From: Nodosilinea sp. WJT8-NPBG4
GTDB taxonomy: Bacteria > Cyanobacteriota > Cyanobacteriia > Phormidesmidales > Phormidesmidaceae
Length of the DNA: 64,000 nt
Assembly: GCA_019359285.1 (NCBI GenBank)
Contig: JAHHHQ010000028.1
Location: 62,001-126,000, forward strand
Reading direction: 5' to 3'
In this document: piece by piece, positions 38,253-47,200 of the stretch
Numbering within the stretch: position 1 is the first letter of the stretch
How the letters are laid out: the number at the start of each line of letters is the position of its first letter
Made by a program: the position numbers and the translations under genes
The notes under the pieces: generated by a model
The model's input: only the letters and a program-made list of their open reading frames with translations
What the model was told of the DNA's origin: nothing
Database searches by the model: none

Positions 38253-38453
38253 ATGACTAACCCACAAGACAAAGTTACCTACGACGGTCAATTTACCCGC
38301 AAGTATGGTGAGTACGGGACTAAGTTCGAATTTGGGTCTAACCCCAGTGCCGAACTCTGGAACGGTCGTCTCGCCATGATCGGTTTTCTCGGCGCTCTGC
38401 TCGTTGAACTGACCACTGGCCAAGGGTTTTTCCACTGGCTGGGTCTGTTTTAA
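38253..38453 (+). CDS. High-light-inducible protein (HLIP), one-helix Lhc-like
   Basis: 66 residues from ATG 38253, with AGAGG 10-14 bases upstream; a longer frame from 38202 is not family-like. The chlorophyll-binding motif [17 protein letters not shown] (ExxNGRxAMxGF) occupies the single membrane helix, followed by [16 protein letters not shown]. HLIPs bind chlorophyll and carotenoid and protect or assist photosystem assembly under stress in the thylakoid membrane. The somewhat long polar N-terminus is HliC/HliD-like, but the subtype is not assigned. A strong terminator follows at once, so it is a single-gene unit. Confidence 0.95.
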   Translation: MTNPQDKVTYDGQFTRKYGEYGTKFEFGSNPSAELWNGRLAMIGFLGALLVELTTGQGFFHWLGLF

Positions 38454-38490
38454 TTGAAGCAGCCTTACTGCCCATTGCTGCCTGAAAGGC

Positions 38491-38535
38491 AAAGCCCAAA
38501 AGAGGACGCTGATATAGCGTCCTCTTTTGGGCTTT
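38491..38535. terminator. Strong 20-bp-stem terminator after the HLIP gene
   Basis: Arms 38491-38510 and 38516-38535 are perfect reverse complements around a five-base loop. They start with AAAG and end in CTTT, so the hairpin can work in both directions. The rest of the gap to hflX (38536-38790) has a TATAAT box at 38684-38689 without a good -35 box. Confidence 0.85.
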
Positions 38536-38790
38536 GGCTCGTTTTGGCTACACAACACAGCTAAAACTTTTGGCAGCAGCTTCTGCTGGAGAACTCTCGG
38601 TTGGGCAACCCATCACGACTTCTCGATAAGAAAGTTTCAATCCTCCCACTCATCTATCGGTCAGCAGCCAAAGTTAAACGTTATATAATTTATATCCTCA
38701 GCCTGTATGAGAGAGATAGATTTCCCAGTATCAAAACTGCACCTCCTCAGCAGGGTTAAAGCGTCTTTGGTTCAGGAGTAGGTTGACCTT

Positions 38791-40476
38791 ATCGAAACCA
38801 TCTATGGCAATTTAAAGGGCCTCAAGCCCAGCCAGCTCAAGCAGCTACAGCGCATTTATCACCAGCGGCTACCGGGGGATTGTGTAGTGACCCCCGAGTT
38901 TGCCCAGCGGCTAGCGGCAGTGAGTACCGACATCGACAGCCCCCTATGTGCTTACGTCAACCGGCGTGGTCAGGTGATTCGGGTGGGGGTGGGCACTTTA
39001 CGGCAGACCCAAATTCCCCCTTCAGAGCTGCCTCGCTATGGGGCCGAGCGCCTCAGCGGCATTCGCTGTATTACCACCCAGTTCGAACCCGACCCACCTA
39101 GCGACGTCATTCTGACCACCATGGCCCTACAGCGGCTAGACGTGCTGGCGGTAGTGGCGTTGACGGGTACTGGCTTCACCCGTCGCGGTGGCGGTGCCAC
39201 GGGCTACATTCAAAGCACTTATCTGGCCCACCTGGTGCCCCACCCCGAGCAGCGTTGGCTGGTGTCGGCCCCCACTGACTTAGACGATCTGGCCCAGCAA
39301 GACTTTCTCGCCCTGGCCGAGGGGCTAGAGGCTGAGTTTAGCCGCGCCTTTACGGCTTTGCAGGTGGAGGATGAGCGCGATCGCGTCTTAGTTGTAGGCC
39401 TGTTTACCAACAATCAAACCCCTGAGCACTTTGAGCACCGTCTCGAAGAGCTAGAGCGCCTGGTTGATAGCGCAGGCGGTGAGGTGATGGAAACCATGTT
39501 TCAAAAACGCCCTCGCCCCCACCCTCAGACCGTGCTGGGGGCCGGTAAGGTGCAGGAGGTGGCCCTAGCGGCCCAGACCGTAGGGGCCAATTTGATCGTG
39601 TTCGATCGCGACCTTTCCCCCATGCAGGTGCGCAACCTGGAAGATATGGTGGGCCTGCGCGTGGTCGATCGCACCGAGCTGATTCTCGATATTTTTGCCC
39701 AGCGGGCCAAAAGCGGTGCCGGCAAGCTCCAGGTGGAACTGGCCCAGCTTGAGTACCAGATGCCTCGGCTAAAGGGGCGCGGTCAGTCCCTGTCGCGGCA
39801 GGGGGGCGGCATTGGCACCCGAGGCCCGGGGGAAACGAAGTTAGAGACTGAGCGCCGCGCCATTCAGCGGCGCATTCAACGACTCCAGCAGGAGGTAAAC
39901 CAACTTCAGGCCCACCGCGCCCGCCTGCGCCACCGCCGTCAGGACGACAATCTGCCCTCCATCGCCGTGGTGGGTTACACCAACGCGGGTAAGTCAACTC
40001 TGGTCAACACGCTGACCAACTCTGAGGTGTATGCCGCCGATCAGCTGTTTGCTACCCTCGACCCCACCACCCGCCGCTTGGCCATCACCGACCCCGCCAC
40101 CAGTAAAACTACCCAGCTGGTGGTCACCGATACGGTGGGCTTTATTGAAGAGCTGCCTGCCTCGCTGATGGATGCCTTTCGCGCCACCCTCGAAGAGGTC
40201 ACCGAGGCTGATGCCCTGCTCCATGTGGTAGATGTGTCGCACCCCGCCTGGCAAGACCAAATTCACTGGGTGATGCGCATCCTCAAGGACATGCCGATTG
40301 TGCCGGGGCCAATGCTGCTCGTGTTTAACAAGGCCGACCGGGTGAGCAGCGACGTGCTGGCGATCGCCCAAGAAGAGTACCCCCAGGCTCTGTTTATCTC
40401 CGCCACCGAGCGGCTGGGGCTAGAGACGCTGCGATCGCGCCTACTGCAATTGGTCGATTATGCCGTCACGGTATAG
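38791..40476 (+). CDS. hflX: Ribosome-associated GTPase HflX, start codon unclear
   Basis: The GTG at 38887 would give 529 residues, but family-like coding (IYGNLKGLKPSQLKQL and on) is open 32 codons further up to an ATC at 38791, so I extend it there. No ATG, GTG or TTG exists in this frame between the TAG at 38779 and 38887 other than that GTG. AGGAG lies at 38774-38778. The HflX N-terminal domain is followed by the glycine-rich GRGQSLSRQGGGIGTRGPGE, then the G domain: G1 VGYTNAGKST, G3 DTVGF, G4 NKAD. HflX splits stalled or stressed 70S ribosomes. The cyanobacterial form has an extra N-terminal segment of about 150 residues compared with E. coli. Confidence 0.92.
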   Translation: METIYGNLKGLKPSQLKQLQRIYHQRLPGDCVVTPEFAQRLAAVSTDIDSPLCAYVNRRGQVIRVGVGTLRQTQIPPSELPRYGAERLSGIRCITTQFEPDPPSDVILTTMALQRLDVLAVVALTGTGFTRRGGGATGYIQSTYLAHLVPHPEQRWLVSAPTDLDDLAQQDFLALAEGLEAEFSRAFTALQVEDERDRVLVVGLFTNNQTPEHFEHRLEELERLVDSAGGEVMETMFQKRPRPHPQTVLGAGKVQEVALAAQTVGANLIVFDRDLSPMQVRNLEDMVGLRVVDRTELILDIFAQRAKSGAGKLQVELAQLEYQMPRLKGRGQSLSRQGGGIGTRGPGETKLETERRAIQRRIQRLQQEVNQLQAHRARLRHRRQDDNLPSIAVVGYTNAGKSTLVNTLTNSEVYAADQLFATLDPTTRRLAITDPATSKTTQLVVTDTVGFIEELPASLMDAFRATLEEVTEADALLHVVDVSHPAWQDQIHWVMRILKDMPIVPGPMLLVFNKADRVSSDVLAIAQEEYPQALFISATERLGLETLRSRLLQLVDYAVTV

Positions 40477-40693
40477 CGTAAAGAAAACCAGAAATCGGTG
40501 AGGTCATCATGGTTCAGACTGACTCTCAACCCCTCACGATTGTCACGGTGGGCCAAACCGCAGACTTGACTTAAAGCCTCTACAGCCAGCAGCAGTAGCG
40601 CTTGCTAGATAGCTCAGCCCATGGGAATCTAACAAGGCCAAAAACTGACGCGCTACCTGGCTCGCCATTGCCACTTCAAAATTGCTATCTTCA

Positions 40694-40739
40694 GCTTGAC
40701 CTAACCACCGTGGCCATGGCCACGGTGGTTAGGTCAAGC
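40694..40739. repeat. Perfect 46-bp palindrome upstream of the bestrophin gene
   Basis: Bases 40694-40716 and 40717-40739 are exact reverse complements with no loop, centred on CCATGG. It lies 24 bases before the proposed bestrophin GTG. It contains TTGACC in both halves and could form a cruciform, a transcript hairpin or a dimeric operator. Upstream, 40477-40693 holds only a 21-codon reading frame (40509-40574) after a GGTGAGG site; its nature is unknown. Confidence 0.85.
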
Positions 40740-40763
40740 GAGATTGTGCAGGGGAACGAGCCA

Positions 40764-41702
40764 GTGCCAGAACAAACCATCAAACGCAGCGTTCGCCGCT
40801 CTGAACAAGACTGGTTTAAGCTGCTGTTTCGCGTTCGGGGGTCGGTGATACCGGCGGTCATGCCCCGAGTGCTGCTGTGCGCGGCCTTTTCCCTGGGCAT
40901 TTTGCTGCTCTACAGCTGGGGCTGGCCGCTGGCGTCGCCCATTTTAGGGTCGCTGGTGCCTAGCCTGGTGCTGGGTCTGCTGCTGGTCTTTCGCACCAAC
41001 ACCTCCTATGAGCGGTTTTGGGAGGGGCGTAAGCTGTGGGGCAGCGTGGTGAACCTGACCCGCAACCTAGCCCGACAGATGTGGGTGGCGATCGAGACGC
41101 CCCAGCCAGGAGATTACGAGGCTAAAATGGCAGCTGTGCGCCAGCTGCCTGCCTTTGCGATCGCCATGAAGCTGCACCTGCGCAGTGAACCCCCCGATGC
41201 CGAACTGGCCAGCCTACTCAGCGCCGACCGGTTCGCCAAACTGCGTCAGATGAATAACCCACCGCTGGAGATCGCCTTTTGGGTAGCCGATTACCTGCAA
41301 ACCCAGCAGGCCCAAGGCTCCCTCAACACCCACCAGCTCACCTACTGCCTGGAGACGCTAGATGACTTGGTGGATGCCTTGGGAGGGTGTGAGCGTATCC
41401 TCAAAACGCCCATGCCGGTGGCCTACAGCATTCACCTGAAGCAGCTACTGATGCTGTACTGTCTAGCCCTGCCCTTTCAAATGGTGGATTCGGTGGGCTG
41501 GGCTACACCTTTTTTAGTAGGGCTGATCAGCTTTGCGGTGTTTGGCATCGAAGAGATCGGCATCGAGATTGAAAACCCCTTTGGCCACGACCCCAACGAC
41601 CTGCCCCTCGACACCATCTGCCGCACCATGCAGCAAAACATCGAGGATTTGATTTCGCTGGTGCCGGGTGCGGGGCGATCGCCTATAAAGGCTGGTCTTT
41701 GA
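40764..41702 (+). CDS. Bestrophin-family anion channel-like membrane protein
   Basis: 312 residues from GTG 40764, with AGGGGAACG upstream; the open frame runs back to 40602 through the palindrome, which looks noncoding. RGSVIPAVMPRVLL near residue 26 and FRTNTSYERFWEGRKLWG near 80 are the bestrophin/UPF0187 signatures. Hydrophobic helices (about 32-70, 215-260) line the membrane. The acidic C-terminal part (GIEIENPFGHDPNDLPLD) is where family members bind Ca. Bacterial and thylakoid bestrophins (VCCN1) conduct anions and tune proton-motive force; that role here is inferred. The gene has no partner next to it. Confidence 0.92.
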   Translation: MPEQTIKRSVRRSEQDWFKLLFRVRGSVIPAVMPRVLLCAAFSLGILLLYSWGWPLASPILGSLVPSLVLGLLLVFRTNTSYERFWEGRKLWGSVVNLTRNLARQMWVAIETPQPGDYEAKMAAVRQLPAFAIAMKLHLRSEPPDAELASLLSADRFAKLRQMNNPPLEIAFWVADYLQTQQAQGSLNTHQLTYCLETLDDLVDALGGCERILKTPMPVAYSIHLKQLLMLYCLALPFQMVDSVGWATPFLVGLISFAVFGIEEIGIEIENPFGHDPNDLPLDTICRTMQQNIEDLISLVPGAGRSPIKAGL

Positions 41703-41800
41703 CCATCGCGAAGCGTCCCTTTTGGGGAATCGCTCCACCCCCTAAGACCCTCTCAGAACCTAGACCAGTTGCCAATGGCATAATGCCTGAAATGACACGG

Positions 41801-41935
41801 CTAGGCGTTAACGCGGCGCTGTTTGCGAGACTTGCTATCGCCCAGAGCTGAGCCACCCGATCCACCAATGCCAACTCGTCCTAGACCTAGCAGGCCAATA
41901 CCCATCACTACTAGGTTGCTAGTGCTGGCAATACG
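41801..41935 (-). pseudogene. Remnant of an HpsJ-like C-terminus
   Basis: Translated on the minus strand from 41935 to a TAG at 41803-41801, the frame gives IASTSNLVVMGIGLLGLGR and on, closely like IASTSNFAVVGIGLLSLGR at the C-terminus of the full HpsJ-like protein at 56603-57226. An in-frame TAG (41938-41936) cuts it off, and the expected N-terminal helices and coiled coil are not upstream. It is a decayed third HpsJ-like copy at the downstream edge of the polysaccharide cluster. Confidence 0.6.
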
Positions 41936-42034
41936 CTAACCATAATATTGTTTTTCCTGCTTAAGTACGATGAAGGGGCGATCGTTGATAAAGCAATGCC
42001 CAACGTAACGCTTGACAGGTTTGAGGGCAGGCAT
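41936..42034 (-). other. Short reading frame of 32 codons, protein-like
   Basis: Between an ATG at 42034 and the TAG at 41936 the frame reads MPALKPVKRYVGHCFI and so on, with a balanced, protein-like composition. It is in the same frame as the HpsJ remnant just downstream. It may be a small gene or debris of a longer one. The remainder of the 509-base spacer (41703-41800, 42035-42211) shows nothing clear except a split hairpin around 42171-42212. Confidence 0.25.
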
Positions 42035-42211
42035 CGACTCAGCAACCTGCTACATTTGCAATTGCTGAGCCACAGGTTCCGTTTGGTTTTGTGAAACTTT
42101 AGCAGAGTTTTACAATTGAACTGGTCGCTCAAAGATGCGATTGAGAGGAGCTAGACATTCTGGGCTTAACAGTGAGAGCTTGGGCTACGCTGAAGTTTCA
42201 GCCCACCTCAC

Positions 42212-44066
42212 TTAAGTAAGAGCAGCTGATGATTTAAATCGACCCCGTTCAGCTAAGCGAGCTCGTAAAGAGTCAAATGCTTCAATGGACTGTCCCAGGA
42301 GCCCTTCCCGTACACAGACTCGACACAGTTCAAAACCACTAGCTTGAGTGACCATAGCCCTCAAAGCTTGCGGCGTCACAATTCCATTAACTACAGGTAC
42401 CTTAACGGGGGCCAGCGCCGTTCCTGCTACGGTAGGAATAACTTCTAGTAAGGTGTCTTTATCTGCAGGTTTCACAACAATAATAGTGGGTAAAGTTTCG
42501 CTCACTTCTACAGTGAGAGGTTGGTGAGCCGCCTGAAAGATTACCATCTCAGGCTCAAGCACGGCGAACTCAGCGCTATTGGAATTATAAAAGCCATTGA
42601 GTGAGGCATCGGGTAAACCCCACAGTTCCTGCAAAAAAATTAGCCAGCCCTTCTGGTCATGGCACTGAGGTTGGTCGATTCCTCGTTGGCTGTAAATCGT
42701 AGCGCCAAAAAAATGACCCAAAATACACCAGGCGCGGCTATCGGTAACTATCTTATCTGCCAGCACAGTTGAGTGCAAAACATTGCCCTCAATAGGCAGT
42801 TCTAAGGCACCAATAGGGTTTTCCTCTAAAGTAATATCTGCATACAGGCGCTCTACCTGTGCCTCAAACATTAAATCAGCTAACGGTACTGAAAGTTCCA
42901 GCTGCGTCACATACAACGACCCAATTTGAGCAGGAAGGGAACCCTGCCAGTGCGATCGCACCAGGTCCTCTAAAACGGTTTGCGATCGTTTAGCAAAACC
43001 CTGGGCCTGAGCTTGAACTTCTAGAGCATTCAGGAAAACCGAAACTTTGGCTACCAACGCCGGCCATAGCTGCGTCCAGGTCGTTAATGAATGCCCTGCA
43101 GGTGACGGAACGCCATAAAATAAGTGATAAGCCACCACACTTGGGCAAATATTAGGAGCATATTCTTCACGGACTAAATCCAACAGAGAACACGGATTCT
43201 CACCCACCCCTAGGGCCAGTCCAGAAATCCACGCCAACCAATGTAGCTTTGCTGCTGCCCGCCCGTGAGGCGGCGCTCCTTGGGAATAGTCAGGATGTGG
43301 ATTGGGCACGCGAGGATCAGCCGTATGCCCTCGCTCAATTACCCGCAAACCATCAACAAAATTGGATCGCGTTCTTGAGGAGAGCGATCTAGGATAATTC
43401 CTGTAGTACCCCAAAACCTCATCAACTGCTTTAAACTGAGCTCCGCTCGGAGCTAGGCGTTGTATCAAGTCCCAGTCGTTACAGTTTTTCCAAAGCAACA
43501 TCAAAACATCCAACAGACTGAACCAACTGTTTCCGAGCAATACAGGCAATGAGATTAAAGGGACAGCGCTGCGCTGACTCTGCAAAGAGACTATCAAGCC
43601 CTTTATAAGTAACTTCGCCTATCAAAACTCCATCAGATGTGACTTTCTCTATACGGCAGACTACTACATCTAAACCGGGCATGAGGTTTAGCGGTGCCGT
43701 CATTTTTTCTAAATAACTAGCCGCAAGCGTATCATCTGCATCTAAAAACAACAGCCAATCGTACCGCGCGATCGCTATTCCAGTATTACGGGCAGCACTA
43801 ACGCCCTGATTCGGTTGGCTTACGGTACGAATGCGTTCATCCTGCGCTGCAAACTGAGCTGCTAGAGCAGGTGTGTTGTCATCAGACCCGTCGTCAACAA
43901 TAATTACCTCCCAATCAGGAACTGTTTGAGCCTGTACAGAAGCTACTGTTTGCCCAAGAGTAGATGCAGCATTGTAAGCTGGAAGAATGATAGAGACAGG
44001 AATATACTGACTATTTTTATTAGCAAAAAAATGAGAAATGAGATGCCCTAGAAAACCTTTAGACAT
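42212..44066 (-). pseudogene. GT2 glycosyltransferase with C-terminal unknown domain, frameshifted
   Basis: Two overlapping frames make one gene. The first (44066-43479) encodes a GT2 domain: SIILPAYNAASTLGQTV near residue 25, VDDGSDDN, and the nucleotide-sugar DxD in LFLDADD near 110. It stops just after GCFDVALEKL. The second frame continues with NDWDLIQRLAPSG, exactly where the intact paralogue at 44248 has CEDWDLWQRLARCG. The break is a run of five A (43485-43489, T on the plus strand); four A would restore one protein of about 615 residues. The 400-residue part after the GT2 domain matches the paralogue and has no known motif. The break may be a real mutation, phase variation or a sequencing error. 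Confidence 0.85.
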
Positions 44067-44247
44067 ATAGCTTTGTTAAAATAACTACTCACAACACTCC
44101 AAACAGTTTTAACAACGAAGCTATAAGGGCTACAGGACAAACATTCCAGCTATTATCAATTTAAATCAAAGCTATCTTTACGCTGACAATGGGTTAAGTA
44201 CTTTCAGCAACGCAGGCTCTGCCTCTAAGCGATATTAAGGGAGCGGA

Positions 44248-47200
44248 TTATTGTCCAGAATTGAGCTTGGTAATAAAGCTCTGCAAGCTGTCAGTACCAA
44301 AAATTTCTACACGGGGCAACGCCAGGGGATCATCGCTTAATTGACTGATTGCTGTATGACAGGTAACCCCAGCAGTATAGCCACAAGCTCCCATTAAAAA
44401 GGTAACAGCAGGATCGGCATCGCCATAGGGATAGGCTATGGTTCTGACAGGGCAGCCCAGTTTTTGCGTCAGGATCGTACGCGATCGCGCCCCTTCTTCA
44501 ACAATTTCGGTCAGAGAAAGACTTGTAAGCGGGCGGTGAGTAGCACTATGAGAGCCAAATTCGACGCCTTGCACTTGGAGTTGGCGGATGTGTTCCCAAT
44601 CCATCAGGGGCACCAGTTCACTATATTGAGCATCCCAGGCGTTGGTTTGTCCAACTCGCTCCGCCACCAAAAAAACCGTTGCAGAAAACCCGTACTCTTG
44701 CAGCAGTGGAAAGGCATAGGTAAAGAAATCTAGATAGCCATCATCAAAGGTGAGCACGATGGCTCTCCCCGGTAAAGGTTGCCTATCGGCAATTGCCTGT
44801 TGCCAAACCTCCAGCGTTACGCTGTAATAACCGGCATCTCGCAAGTAGCGCAGTTGCTCAGCAAAAGCCTCTGGCGTCAGCCGCCATTGACCCATGGTAG
44901 CGTCTCCCTCCGGAGCAACACGGTGATACATCAAGATAGGAAGGCGATCGGTAGTAACTGGAATGTTAGGTTGTCGATTGGGTATTCCTCCATTCCAAAG
45001 CACAGTTTCAGCAACCCGACTTGGTGGCGGGGTGGGTTGGGGCTGCTCAAGAATGATCGGGGCAGGCGGCTGCGACCACGACAAGTTGAAGAAACGAGAC
45101 CCGGTTTGCTTTTGAAATAGTTGGATGCGATACAGGGGAGTGCGGAGTTCTTGTACCAAGTGCAGAGAACTCACCTTAGAAAAAGTGTCGCTAATGCCTT
45201 TAGCCCCAAAAGGATGATCCCAGTCATAGCCAGGACGCTCAGGCTCATCTACAACGAGATGAGCATGGGCTGTCAGAAAGTAACCGCCAGAGGTTAGAGC
45301 TGAAGCCACCTTATGAGCAAAGCGATTAAGCGCTTTCCAGCCACCAATGTAGTACAGCACTTCGCTACAGACAATCAAATCTAGGGCAGACGGCAAGGGA
45401 TCTGCAGCCATATCCAACTGCTGAAAACGCACGTGAGGAAAGAGGGCACACCTTCTAGCCGCTCGCTCCACTGCAATTTCGGAGATATCGGTTGCGAGCA
45501 ATGACTGCACCTTTGGTGCCAGCTGGGCTGTGAAATGCCCTTCTGCACAAGCCAGTTCCAGGGCATTCTTTAGAGGTTTGTCGGGCAGAAGTTGCAGAGT
45601 TTGCTCATACTTGGTCTGTTCATAGTCAGTCGTGTATTTCCATGGATCTGGCTGACTCGCAAACAGGGTTTCAAAGTGGTCACGGTTATTAAAGGTGGTT
45701 TGCTTCTTTATGGCTAAGACTGAACTTGGATTCAAGGCATCTGAGGTCCCAACCCCGGCTGGGGCAATTGCGTTAGGAGCATACACCACTCGAATCACTG
45801 GCTGTTGTGCCTCTGGAATTTGAGCGATGGGTTCCTGGGTGACTTTGGCCATAGTCATCAAGGTCTCCGAAGCTGCCGTAGGCAAGGTGGCCCAGCGAGA
45901 ACCGCTAGAGCCAATAGGCGTAGGCCGTCGCCCTAGGACCAGCACCTGTGAAGGATTAGAAAGCTCTTGGGTGACCCAAGAGAGAAAAGGAGCCTGCCGC
46001 TGAGCTGCCTGCACTAACCGCTGGCGAAGAGGAGTTCCATCCATCCAGGATTGCCCGATCAAAGTTTCCCGAACGACAACGCGACACAACTCCATACCGG
46101 TTTCTAAGAGGATTGTCACCCGAAGAACTGCCGCTGAAATGCGACCTAGCTTGCCTGTAACAATAATTTCCCCTAAAGGAATCCCAGCCACTGTCACCAG
46201 GGCTGTTACCCCCCGGCCCACCCCCTTTAAGTGGGGTAGGGGCTTGCTGATTTCTAGGGTGATACGGTTTTCAGTGACTTTCACCGTTGAGGCGTTAGGC
46301 TCTCGCCGTTTGACATTATAAAAGTCTTCCTCCGACCAGTCGGGGCGATCCCACAGTTGCTGCAGGAAGGTTTCCCAGCCATGGCGATCATGGTATTCCC
46401 CTCGGGCCTGCTCCTCAGTCATATCAGAATGGTGACGATATACCGAAGCAGTAAGAAAATCCCCCAAAATTGGCCAAGCATATTGACTAGCTATGCGATC
46501 GCGCAATACATGCTGGGATACCCAACCCTCACAAATCGGTAAATCAACCATACCCAACGGCTTACCTGTCAGCGTAAGGGGACTACACAAACGATTAATC
46601 CCTGCTGGAGAAATAATGTCTGCAATCGGCTCTGTTATCTCTATGGGAACACTGTAGTGATACCCCATCTGAATCAATTCAGTCGCTTGAATATGCTGCA
46701 AAATCATTCGCTCTAAAATCAGGTTTGAACGATGGGCTAACTGAGATACTTGAGATGCTAGTTCTAAATCTACAAGAAATTGTTTGATCGGCTCTGACAG
46801 TTCCAGCCACACAGGCAAGCTTTCTTGAGGAGGACAGGCTTTTGGTAAGAGTACCGACTCAAATAAATTCTTGGCCACCCACCAAGCATCCAACCCTGGT
46901 GCCGGGCCATCTAATAAGTTCAGTAGATGTGTAACATCTTGGCCAGCCCCTAATACCAACCCGGCTGGCCAGATCGCCCATTGAAAACGACGAGTTTTCA
47001 AATCATGGACGACCAAACCATTGGCGTAAGCAGGATTCGGATTGGACACCCGAGGATCAGGAACATAAGCTCGGTTAAATACCTGTAGCCCATTCACAAA
47101 AAATTGTTTACCATTACCAGAAAGAGACTTAGGCCGCATTCGGTAGAAGGCCATAACCTCCGGAACTCCTCCAAAACGCTTGCCGCACCGTGCAAGCCGC

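Noticed and set aside
38326-38335. tRNA T-loop-like GTTCGAATT
   Set aside because: It lies inside the HLIP coding sequence and no cloverleaf can be built around it.
38166-38558. Minus-strand frame over the HLIP gene and its terminator
   Set aside because: It crosses a strong terminator hairpin and is antisense to a sure HLIP gene.
39404-39997. Minus-strand frame of 197 codons inside hflX
   Set aside because: Long only because of high GC; Pro/Arg/Gly-rich and antisense to the conserved HflX domains.
40602-40763. Upstream extension of the bestrophin reading frame
   Set aside because: It reads through the perfect palindrome and has no bestrophin-like residues; GTG 40764 with a ribosome site fits better.
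44248-44740. Separate polysaccharide deacetylase gene
   Set aside because: The deacetylase domain is in frame with the upstream glycosyltransferase and methyltransferase with no stop between, so it is one fused gene.
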